Assembly (NCBI GenBank): GCA_017475035.1
Contig: JAFVGK010000058.1
Coordinates: forward strand, 1 to 49,627
DNA: 49,627 nucleotides
Reading direction: 5' to 3'
Source: Blautia sp.
GTDB lineage: Bacteria; Bacillota; Clostridia; Lachnospirales; Lachnospiraceae
Shown: positions 42,755 to 49,627 of the stretch, one piece after another
Layout: each line of letters begins with the position of its first letter
Position numbering within the stretch: the stretch's first letter is position 1
The notes under the pieces: generated by a model
Seen by the model: only the letters and a program-made list of their open reading frames with translations
Told to the model about the DNA's origin: nothing
Database searches by the model: none
Made by a program: the position numbers and the translations under genes

Positions 42755-43309
42755 TTAAAGACGATGCAGTTCTATCTGGGCACCGCAGACACAGTTCTTT
42801 CCGCAGATCGGGCATTCCATTCCATACTTATACAGATCACTATAAAACCTCGGAATTGTTTTTTCGTAGATTACATCTCCGTTAAAAGGGACGATCTTTT
42901 TCGCAGGGATGATCCCATCCGGATGAATCCAGGCTTCCGTGAGAAAATATTTCCCTCCCCGCTCCCTGGACATGACAGTAATGTGCCGTGCCAGTTCACT
43001 GGCGATTCCTCTGCCCCTGTATGCAGGATTTACGTAAAGAGTATCACCGGTAATGATTTTTTCGTCTCCGATCATTTCCCGGATAATCCGGTACATTTCA
43101 GGATGGGGAAGTGTAAATTCGATCCTGCCTTCTATACAGGTATAAAAACCGACAATCTCTCCGTCCTCCACGGCTTTTACTCCAAAATAATCCTTCAGAT
43201 CCTTCCGACTGTTAATATCTTTGATGATTTTTTCACCGTGCGTAAGGTGGCGTTCGGAAAGAACAGCTATGGTTTCTATATCATCGGAACAAATCTCACA
43301 ATATTGCAT
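42755..43309 (-). CDS. GNAT acetyltransferase with C-terminal cysteine cluster
   Basis: GNAT-fold protein of 184 residues. The acetyl-CoA-binding motif A reads YVNPAYRGRGIASELA. The last 25 residues hold CPICGKNCVCGA, a likely zinc site not usual in GNATs. The substrate is unknown. AAGGAG precedes the ATG. It lies between the MFS-fusion gene (128 bases upstream) and the phosphatase gene (14 bases downstream) on the same strand, so it is probably co-expressed with both. It may belong to the same response or be a passenger. Confidence 0.8.
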   Translation of the reverse strand: MQYCEICSDDIETIAVLSERHLTHGEKIIKDINSRKDLKDYFGVKAVEDGEIVGFYTCIEGRIEFTLPHPEMYRIIREMIGDEKIITGDTLYVNPAYRGRGIASELARHITVMSRERGGKYFLTEAWIHPDGIIPAKKIVPFNGDVIYEKTIPRFYSDLYKYGMECPICGKNCVCGAQIELHRL

Positions 43310-43437
43310 ATACGCTCCTTTTGAGATCTCAGAGAATCGAATTCTGCCGCAAAATGATACTTCTGTAATTCTTCAATATCGTAAATTGCAGACATTCTTT
43401 TGGCTTCGATCCTTACCAAATAAACTGATGACAACAG

Positions 43438-46419
43438 TTACTCTGATGGAATATCTTCTTCCGTTCTATAAATAGCAGAATCTCTCCTCAGCAGAAAAGC
43501 GAAAGTCATTGCCAGCACAAGCAGCGTAATACAGAAGATGCCGGTGCCTTTACGATAGCCAAAAGCCAGTAACGATCCATAGACAACCGGCCCGAGAGTC
43601 TGCCCCAGGCTTTCGAAAACAGAGTAAATACCCATCGATTTTCCTGCGCCATAATGCTGGCTTTCGGGTGTCATCTCAAAATACGTATACTGACAGGTGT
43701 AGGCAAACGAAATAAGCACAGACAGAATCACTACACCAGCTACGACACTGACCATATTCGGATGTATGACATACACCAGCATATTCACGCCCATAGCAAT
43801 ACTGCTGAGAACGACACTCCACAAAGCGCCGAAAATTTTCAGGATCCATTCTGACAGATAAGGACCTGCATAAATCACAACGATACCACAGATCAGATAG
43901 AGCTGTCCGATACGGACTTCCGTTATACCATGTTCCGTGGCGACAAGCGGGAAGAAATACTCCCTGTAAGAAAGCGCCATCATAAACGGAAGAAGCAGCA
44001 GAACAAAGAAACCGATCACACGACGGCTGAACATAAACTCCCGGAAATCCGCAGGGTGTTTTCCGGAGTCTTCCTGCATGCCCTTAAGAGGTCTCACATC
44101 GCCGGAACTCATGGCCAGAAAAACACCGATTCCTGTAATAACGGCACCTGCAATATAAATCAACTGCCAGCCACGCAAAGACAAAAGCACGGAAGACAAG
44201 CCGGCGCCGATGGTCAGTCCGGAAAGTGTTCCGGCAGAAATCCCGGCAAATGCAGCAGCTGCCTTTTCACTGTTTGTATGCATGGCAGCAACCGTATTGC
44301 ACCCTACGTAAACAAGACCCATACCGGATCCGATGAGCATTTTTCCTACTAAAATGGATGAATAATTCGCCCAGGCTACACAACATAAAAAACCAGAGAG
44401 CTGGACAAACATGCCTAGGGAAATGACCTTTCTGGAACCAAAACGTTCTGTCAGACGGCCGGCAAAGAAGGAAAACACAGCCATCATAAGAAGCTGCGCT
44501 GACATAGGCAATGCGATCGCGACGCTGTCGGGAACAGGAAGCCCTCCATGATAAAGCTGACTGCACAGGATTGCAATAAAAGCATCCTGCATGGAATCGG
44601 CGAGATAGGAGATAAATACCAACGTCCGTACAGGCACCAGGTCTGCCTGATCCAGGTAAATCCAGCTGGATTTGTTCTGGAAAAAGCTGATCAGGAAAGT
44701 GAGTTCCAACAGCAGCATGGTCAGAACGACTGTACTTACCGCGGCATTGATCATCAATTCCCACCTGAGCTCATTCTGGCTGTGCGTCAACGCGTCAAGG
44801 CTTCGTCCCACTTCCAGCTCAGCGACAATGTTGCCTTCTTTATCATAGACAGGAGTAAGCTGGAATGTCCAGGCTCCGTAGGAACTGATTTCTGAAACCT
44901 GGATTTCTTCTCCTGTGTGAAGAACCCTGGCATACTCATTGTCTTCCGGGTTATCCTCATATACCGGATAAGACACCGGCATAGTATCTTCAAAGTCCAT
45001 GATGTAGGAGACATTTCCATTTAAAACCCGATAGATAATGTAATAATAATAATCCCCGCTTTCGTAATATTCCCAGGTCTTTTTATCCAAAGGCTCTTTG
45101 ATACGTTTGTATGCATCTGAAGAATAATCTTCAGGATTGTCTAATTCCTCCAAAGAATCCTGATCGATATTTAAAAGAAGCATTTCCGCAAACAAGTGCG
45201 TCTGTTTCTCGATAAATTGCGTACTGGTACTCATGAGACGGCTGAGAAACAGATAGGATACAATAAAAAAAACGGCAAGGCAAGCCACGACAATCAACAT
45301 TACGCGCATGGCGTTTTCATTCCGGGAAACGAGAATGCCGATCCAGAAAAGCAATCTGCCTATAAAGATAAAAAAGACAAGAATTCCTAATATCAGCATC
45401 GCCCAGGTAAAGAGCACCCGCGAATAAAAGGATACTTTTGCGGCATCCACGTAAAAAGGAGCAGAACTCAGGTGATCGGAGGTCACTTCAAAACGATAAA
45501 AACCGGCATAATCTGTGGCAAGTATTGTCTCTTCGTCTTTTGAAACATCCAGTTTATAATATGAGAGATCCTCTGATTCATAAAAGACAGTCGTTCTTTC
45601 CGGCTCCGCAATGGAAAAATGTTTGATGGAAAAATCTGTCAGATCCGTGTAATAGACCTGACCGTTTCGCGCGCAGATATCAAAGGGAACCCCTCCCTGT
45701 TCCCTGACCTGTTTCGGGGAAAGCTGACCTGAGATATTATACAGCTCTATCGTACCGATCCGGTAGATGACAGCAAGCGTGCCTGTTTCAATATCAAAGG
45801 AAGCATCTGTCTTTACACCGTCGGCCGGAATATCAGCCACTTCCGCAACAGAACCGTCAGCATTGATTTTCTGCACTTTCAGACTTTTCCGATCATCAAG
45901 AACGAAATAGATCTCATCTTCATACTCCTGCAGTTCCAGAATTCTGCCATACTGTAACGGAGTGTCCTCTTTTGCGGCCTGTGTATAATCAATCTGATAA
46001 AGAACTTCTCTCCGGGATCCATTCAGACGGATGATCCTTTCACTTTCCAGAAGGTTTCCGCGAATGCCGTAAGAGATATCTGCGATATAAATGCTTCCGT
46101 CTGAAGTCTGCGCGGCATGGCAGACATAGAAGAAAGGAGTATGCGAAGTTCCGCCTTCATAACGGCGTATCAGCCGATCTTCGGCATCAAGTACCAGCAG
46201 TGTTTTCTTACCATTGTCTATGACCAGTGTCCTTCCCTCACTGCCAAAGCTCAGTTCACTGGTCGATTCTAAAGAATAAAAGGGTTTCTGATCAAGCAGA
46301 GTCCTGTGAGACCACACATAAAGCAGTGGAATTGCCGCTAAAAAAAATAAAATCAGAAAAACCACGGCTTCAAATCTGCTGATTTTTTTGTTATTCTTTT
46401 TCTTTTCATTTGTTTCCAT
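43438..46419 (-). CDS. MFS transporter fused to extracellular propeller-like and Cache-like regions
   Basis: Unusual 993-residue membrane protein. Order: cytoplasmic tail; membrane segment at about 17-36; extracellular region (about 45-330) with repeated beta-strand/loop units (ADISYGIRG, YFVLDDRKS, AVIYRIG, VYYTDLTDF, ILATDYAGF) that suggest a beta-propeller; segments at about 335-364 and 371-393; a second extracellular region (about 395-553) with YYYYIIYRVLNGNVSY and TPVYDKEGNIVAELEVG, Cache-like; a segment at about 555-580; then a 12-helix MFS domain (about 598-975), with the MFS loop reading GRLTERFGSRK. AAAGGA precedes the ATG. The transported substrate is unknown. The Cache-like region resembles that of the SpoIIE-type phosphatase downstream, suggesting a shared signal. 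First gene of the unit, with its own promoter. Confidence 0.8.
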   Translation of the reverse strand: METNEKKKNNKKISRFEAVVFLILFFLAAIPLLYVWSHRTLLDQKPFYSLESTSELSFGSEGRTLVIDNGKKTLLVLDAEDRLIRRYEGGTSHTPFFYVCHAAQTSDGSIYIADISYGIRGNLLESERIIRLNGSRREVLYQIDYTQAAKEDTPLQYGRILELQEYEDEIYFVLDDRKSLKVQKINADGSVAEVADIPADGVKTDASFDIETGTLAVIYRIGTIELYNISGQLSPKQVREQGGVPFDICARNGQVYYTDLTDFSIKHFSIAEPERTTVFYESEDLSYYKLDVSKDEETILATDYAGFYRFEVTSDHLSSAPFYVDAAKVSFYSRVLFTWAMLILGILVFFIFIGRLLFWIGILVSRNENAMRVMLIVVACLAVFFIVSYLFLSRLMSTSTQFIEKQTHLFAEMLLLNIDQDSLEELDNPEDYSSDAYKRIKEPLDKKTWEYYESGDYYYYIIYRVLNGNVSYIMDFEDTMPVSYPVYEDNPEDNEYARVLHTGEEIQVSEISSYGAWTFQLTPVYDKEGNIVAELEVGRSLDALTHSQNELRWELMINAAVSTVVLTMLLLELTFLISFFQNKSSWIYLDQADLVPVRTLVFISYLADSMQDAFIAILCSQLYHGGLPVPDSVAIALPMSAQLLMMAVFSFFAGRLTERFGSRKVISLGMFVQLSGFLCCVAWANYSSILVGKMLIGSGMGLVYVGCNTVAAMHTNSEKAAAAFAGISAGTLSGLTIGAGLSSVLLSLRGWQLIYIAGAVITGIGVFLAMSSGDVRPLKGMQEDSGKHPADFREFMFSRRVIGFFVLLLLPFMMALSYREYFFPLVATEHGITEVRIGQLYLICGIVVIYAGPYLSEWILKIFGALWSVVLSSIAMGVNMLVYVIHPNMVSVVAGVVILSVLISFAYTCQYTYFEMTPESQHYGAGKSMGIYSVFESLGQTLGPVVYGSLLAFGYRKGTGIFCITLLVLAMTFAFLLRRDSAIYRTEEDIPSE

Positions 46420-46481
46420 TATCTATTTTCCTTTGAATTTTTCATAAATCCAGTATGTATACACATAATAACACATCCTAG

Positions 46482-46510
46482 ATTATACCAGATGCAATTT
46501 TGGGTTTCAA
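46482..46510 (-). promoter_or_regulatory. Promoter of the MFS-fusion / GNAT / phosphatase unit
   Basis: On the minus strand TTGAAA, 17-base spacer, TATAAT, about 60 bases before the start codon. No other promoter of this quality was seen before 42740. Confidence 0.8.
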
Positions 46511-46539
46511 GACTGAAAAAATTATGTTGTGATAATATT

Positions 46540-46554
46540 TATGATTCAGGCGGC
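46540..46554 (+). repeat. Dispersed repeat C, partial copy
   Basis: TATGATTCAGGCGGC is identical to the start of the minus-strand copy at 16694-16722 and differs once from 23221-23235. The match weakens after this point. Confidence 0.45.
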
Positions 46555-46633
46555 GGAAGGGCATAATCATATTTATCTTTTACACACTGGCAAGATTATA
46601 TCCTCTGTTTTTGTTAAGATTGTTTATTTTTCC

Positions 46634-46662
46634 GTGACATCGTCTGCAGTTTATGTTATAAT
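46634..46662 (+). promoter_or_regulatory. Promoter of the flavin reductase gene
   Basis: GTGACA, 17-base spacer, TATAAT, about 70 bases before ATG 46733. Confidence 0.75.
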
Positions 46663-46732
46663 TTTGTACATACAGAAGCCGTGTATTTTTATGAAACATG
46701 ACAAATATATGAATACAAAGGAGGAATGTTTT

Positions 46733-48601
46733 ATGAGTAATTTATCCCGTAAAGATTTTTTGAAAGGCACCGCGGCAGGAGCTCTTGGCCTTGCAGCGAC
46801 GCATCTCGTACCTGTCATGGCAGAGGAGGAGAGTGCCCAGGCCTTTGAACAGACCATCGATTGGGCTGCTGAGTTTGATGCGATTGTTATCGGTTTTGGC
46901 GGCGCCGGAGCTTCCGTGGCTATTACGGCGGCGGATAACGGCGCAAAGGTGCTTCTCCTTGAGAAAGCTCCGGAAGGAAAAGCCGGCGGCAACAGTGCCA
47001 TCTGCATGCAGTGGATCTGCAACACCACCGACAAAGAAGCTACGGTTAAGTATATCAAAGCCCTCCGCGGCAAATTTACCACTCCCAGTGACGAGATGAT
47101 CGAGCGTTATGTAGACGGCATGGCAGAGAACTTTGAATGGATCAAATCCTTAGGCGCCGAAGATCCTCAGGTTTTTAATTATGTAGAATTCCCTGAACTG
47201 GAAGGCTCTGATTCCTTTGCTCCCTTTACTGTCGCGGGAAATACCGGTATGAGCCCGGACGCGTTCGGAGGCGACGGTGCCGCCTATCGGCTTCTGAAGG
47301 ATAACGTTATGAAGCGCGAGAATATCACTGTCTGGTATGAGGCTGGCGCAAAACGTCTGATCCAGGACGGCGTAACAAAAATCGTCCATGGCGTGACGGT
47401 ATCCGTAGACGGTCAGGACATCAACGTACGTGCCCGCAATGCCGTTGTACTTGCCTGCGGCGGTTTTGAGAATAATCCGGAGATGCAGCAGGATTACGCG
47501 GACCGTTATTTCTGGCCTTCCACAGGAAATGCTCATTTCAACACAGGCGACGGCATCCGTATGGCGCTGGATGTAGGCGCTGACTTATGGCATATGAGCA
47601 ATCTTGTTACAAATATTGAATTCTATGATGAAGAAAACCAGTACGCTACTTTCGCCTTCCAGGGAACGGGACGCGGCATCATGGTCGGTCCGGATGGTAC
47701 CCGCGTGGCAGATGAGTATGCGAGACGCTGCCATGGCAAGTTCAACGTGAACGGAACCTGGGAAAACAGTCCTCTTCCGGATTATATGTACTCGATCTTT
47801 GACGAAAACGGCCGCGCACAGGGCAGGCTGCACTTTACCTGGAGCGATGACAGCCAGGAAGAGATCGACAAAGGCTGGGTCGTTAAAGGAGAAACGATGG
47901 AAGAGCTTTGCGAGAAGCTCGGACTGGACGCAGCCATCGTGCAGGCAAGTATTGATAAATGGAACCGGTTTGTGGATGAAGGAGAAGATCTGGCCTTTGG
48001 CCGTACCAAAAATATGGTCCGCATCGATACCGCACCTTACTATGCCGTAAAGATTACCCCATGCATGGGCAACACACAGGGCGGTCCGAGGAAGAATATT
48101 GACGGGCAGGTACTGACCCCTTACGGCGAAGTCATTCCGCATCTGTATACCAACGGAGAGCTTGGAGATATCTGGAGCAACTGCTATCAGGCTTCCTGTA
48201 ATCTCGGCGGCGGCATGATCTTTGGCCGCATCATCGGCAAACTGATCGCGGAGCCTGCCGAAGATATTTATCAGGGTTCTGTGATGGATGGCAAGGAAAA
48301 CTATGTCCCTGCCGGCGCCAATATGGAATATGAACTGGGTGAAAATGAGTACATCGGTGAAGGCCAGGGCAAGGGCGGTACGCCGATCAAAGTCAAAGTG
48401 ACGATGGACGGGGACAAGATCGCACGCATCGAGGTTCTGGAACAGGCTGAAACCGCAGGTATTTCTGATCCGGCCTTTGAAAAGCTCATTCCTGAGATGA
48501 TTGAGAAAAATACGGCAGATATCGACGGCATTTCCGGCGTAACGCTGACCTCCAACGGGCTCCGCGAGGCTGTACGCAACGCGCTGGCACAGGTAAAGTG
48601 A
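46733..48601 (+). CDS. Secreted FAD-dependent reductase with FMN-binding domain (fumarate/urocanate reductase-like)
   Basis: Protein of 622 residues. N-terminal export signal with SRKDFLKG, a twin-arginine-like motif whose second Arg is Lys, followed by a hydrophobic stretch and VPVMA|EE. The flavoprotein domain (about 45-510) has the FAD motif GFGGAG at 54-59 and a GGNSA loop, as in fumarate reductase/succinate dehydrogenase flavoproteins. The C-terminal FMN_bind domain (about 535-620) ends with SGVTLTS, close to the SGAT-type site where ApbE attaches FMN to Thr (Thr604). Such enzymes reduce small unsaturated acids outside the membrane as anaerobic electron sinks; the substrate cannot be assigned. 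ATG 46733 has AAAGGAGGAA at the right distance and follows the promoter. Confidence 0.88.
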   Translation: MSNLSRKDFLKGTAAGALGLAATHLVPVMAEEESAQAFEQTIDWAAEFDAIVIGFGGAGASVAITAADNGAKVLLLEKAPEGKAGGNSAICMQWICNTTDKEATVKYIKALRGKFTTPSDEMIERYVDGMAENFEWIKSLGAEDPQVFNYVEFPELEGSDSFAPFTVAGNTGMSPDAFGGDGAAYRLLKDNVMKRENITVWYEAGAKRLIQDGVTKIVHGVTVSVDGQDINVRARNAVVLACGGFENNPEMQQDYADRYFWPSTGNAHFNTGDGIRMALDVGADLWHMSNLVTNIEFYDEENQYATFAFQGTGRGIMVGPDGTRVADEYARRCHGKFNVNGTWENSPLPDYMYSIFDENGRAQGRLHFTWSDDSQEEIDKGWVVKGETMEELCEKLGLDAAIVQASIDKWNRFVDEGEDLAFGRTKNMVRIDTAPYYAVKITPCMGNTQGGPRKNIDGQVLTPYGEVIPHLYTNGELGDIWSNCYQASCNLGGGMIFGRIIGKLIAEPAEDIYQGSVMDGKENYVPAGANMEYELGENEYIGEGQGKGGTPIKVKVTMDGDKIARIEVLEQAETAGISDPAFEKLIPEMIEKNTADIDGISGVTLTSNGLREAVRNALAQVK

Positions 48602-48620
48602 TTCCCGGGGTGATTCGTGA

Positions 48621-49379
48621 ATGAAATATCGGGAATTTGGCGCAGACCAACAGCAGACGATCGTACTGCTGCATGGAGGAGGCTTATCCTGGTGGAACTA
48701 TCGGGAAGCTGCCAAAATGCTCCGGAAAGATTATCATGTGGTTCTGCCGATTCTTGACGGACATGCGGGAAGTGACCGGCCTTTTACTTCTATCGAGGAT
48801 AACGCTGCTGAGATCCTCTCGTTCCTGGATAAGCATTATGCCGGCTCCGTTTTATTGATCGGGGGATTATCTCTCGGCGGACAGATCCTGCTTGAAATGC
48901 TTTCTCAGCGAAAGGACATCTGCTCTTTCGCACTCGTTGAAAGTGCCATGGTTATTCCCTCAAAGCTTACAAATGCTATGATCGGACCCGCATTTTCAGG
49001 CAGTTACAATCTGATCAAAAACCGATCCTTTTCAGAACTGCAGTTTCGATCCCTGCATATGAAGCCGGAGCTTTTTGAAGACTATTACCGTGACACCTGT
49101 CTGATCACCAGACAGGATCTGATCGCTTTTATGAAAGCAAATACATCATATGAACTGAAGGACACATTCAGCCGTACTTCAGCTGAGGTACATGTTTTTG
49201 CCGGCGCAAAAGAGAACAGGGGAATCAGACGTTCGGCAGAATTGATTGCCGGAAGTCTTCCTTCCTGCGAACCGCAGTACTTACCCGGCTGTTATCACGG
49301 AGAGTTCTCCATCAATCATCCGGATCAATACGCGGCAGCAGTCAGGCAGATCTGCAGCCGCAAAACAGAAAGCGTCTGA
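48621..49379 (+). CDS. Alpha/beta hydrolase
   Basis: Serine hydrolase of 252 residues without signal peptide. The oxyanion motif is LLHGGG at about 16-21, the nucleophile elbow is GLSLGG (Ser84), and the likely catalytic His is His226 in CYHGEF. The usual acid after strand 7 is not obvious: FAGAKENRG has Glu where Asp is expected. Its start is 19 bases after the flavin reductase stop, with a weak GGGGTGA site, so it is probably co-transcribed with the reductase. A role in preparing or removing the substrate of that reductase is possible but only inferred. Confidence 0.78.
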   Translation: MKYREFGADQQQTIVLLHGGGLSWWNYREAAKMLRKDYHVVLPILDGHAGSDRPFTSIEDNAAEILSFLDKHYAGSVLLIGGLSLGGQILLEMLSQRKDICSFALVESAMVIPSKLTNAMIGPAFSGSYNLIKNRSFSELQFRSLHMKPELFEDYYRDTCLITRQDLIAFMKANTSYELKDTFSRTSAEVHVFAGAKENRGIRRSAELIAGSLPSCEPQYLPGCYHGEFSINHPDQYAAAVRQICSRKTESV

Positions 49380-49627
49380 CTCCTTTGCCCACCTGCTTGA
49401 CCTTGCGTCGCCGGAATCATTCTATAAAAATTTCGACCTGTGCGGTTAGAAAAGTGACCGATATTATGATGCCGATAGCCAACAAGGGCTCTTCTTAAGT
49501 CTTGAGATGCTTTGCTGACTTACTGGCTTTGTTAATGAGTCATATTCTACGCTTCCGCCCAGATTTATGTAGTGCTCGGTGAGATTATCTGCTTTGGGAT
49601 TTGCAATTCTCGCTTACTCCTGATATA
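49380..49627. other. Right end of window, no feature recognised
   Basis: These 248 bases show no convincing gene, strong terminator or repeat match. Short frames continuing past 49379 are out of frame with the hydrolase and lack ribosome binding sites. Confidence 0.5.

Larger units (their letters stand above)
46420..46732. other. Divergent intergenic region MFS-fusion / flavin reductase
   Basis: Contains back-to-back promoters (46482-46510 minus, 46634-46662 plus) and a partial copy of repeat C at 46540-46554. The plus-strand frame of the flavoprotein is open through this region, but the region is promoter DNA, not coding. Confidence 0.7.

Noticed and set aside
46529-46732. Longer N-terminus for the flavin reductase
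   Set aside because: The upstream in-frame stretch contains the TATAAT promoter and part of repeat C. The export signal and ribosome binding site fit ATG 46733.
1-49627. CRISPR array, tRNA or rRNA genes, insertion sequences
   Set aside because: No regularly spaced direct repeats with unique spacers, no tRNA-like cloverleaf or rRNA sequence, and no transposase or integrase frame was seen on either strand by eye.

Overview
The window looks like a chromosomal segment of a Firmicute of the class Clostridia, most likely a Lachnospiraceae-type anaerobe. The evidence is strong AGGAGG-type ribosome binding sites, sigma-A promoters with 17-base spacers, a SleB-type cell wall hydrolase, the GlpA-like/FAD oxidoreductase/DUF1667 gene triad, a FusA2-type translation GTPase, an ATP-type PEP carboxykinase, and large secreted proteins with LRR, C-type lectin, NPCBM and YARHG modules. 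No rRNA, tRNA, transposase, integrase or CRISPR array was seen, so the genus cannot be fixed from this sequence.

Layout. 1-4.3 kb: a dispersed repeat, a cell wall hydrolase, and a divergent operon for glycerol-3-phosphate oxidation (DUF1667, FAD oxidoreductase, GlpA-like dehydrogenase). 4.5-9.5 kb: threonine synthase translationally coupled to a dGTPase, then PEP carboxykinase. 9.7-13.6 kb: a maltodextrin-type ABC importer (binding protein and two permeases, no ATPase). 13.7-16.5 kb, minus strand: tyrA and aroA, separated by two dispersed repeats. 16.8-21.9 kb: FusA2-like GTPase, a repeat-rich spacer with a 63-base palindrome, and leuS. 22.0-26.9 kb: complete livKHMGF branched-chain amino acid importer. 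27.2-36.1 kb: three consecutive large exported proteins with unusual architectures. 36.3-37.8 kb: glpK. 38.1-41.0 kb: rqcH and an alpha/beta hydrolase. 41.1-46.4 kb, minus strand: a likely operon of a sensor-fused MFS transporter, an acetyltransferase and a SpoIIE/RsbU-type phosphatase. 46.7-49.4 kb: a secreted flavin reductase and a second alpha/beta hydrolase.

How the genes fit together. Most of the window is central metabolism and nutrient uptake: glycerol (glpK plus the GlpA-like triad), maltodextrins, branched-chain amino acids, gluconeogenesis or anaplerosis, and aromatic amino acid and threonine synthesis. Two regions stand out as possibly undescribed systems. The first is the 9-kb exported-protein locus (LRR-TPM; lectin/NPCBM; YARHG with a trigger-factor-like domain). 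The second is the minus-strand signalling cluster, where an MFS transporter carries its own extracellular propeller-like and Cache-like regions and sits with a phosphatase that has a Cache-like sensor of its own. At least four families of short palindromic or dispersed repeats occupy the intergenic spaces. All family assignments were made by reading motifs by eye; no database search was run.
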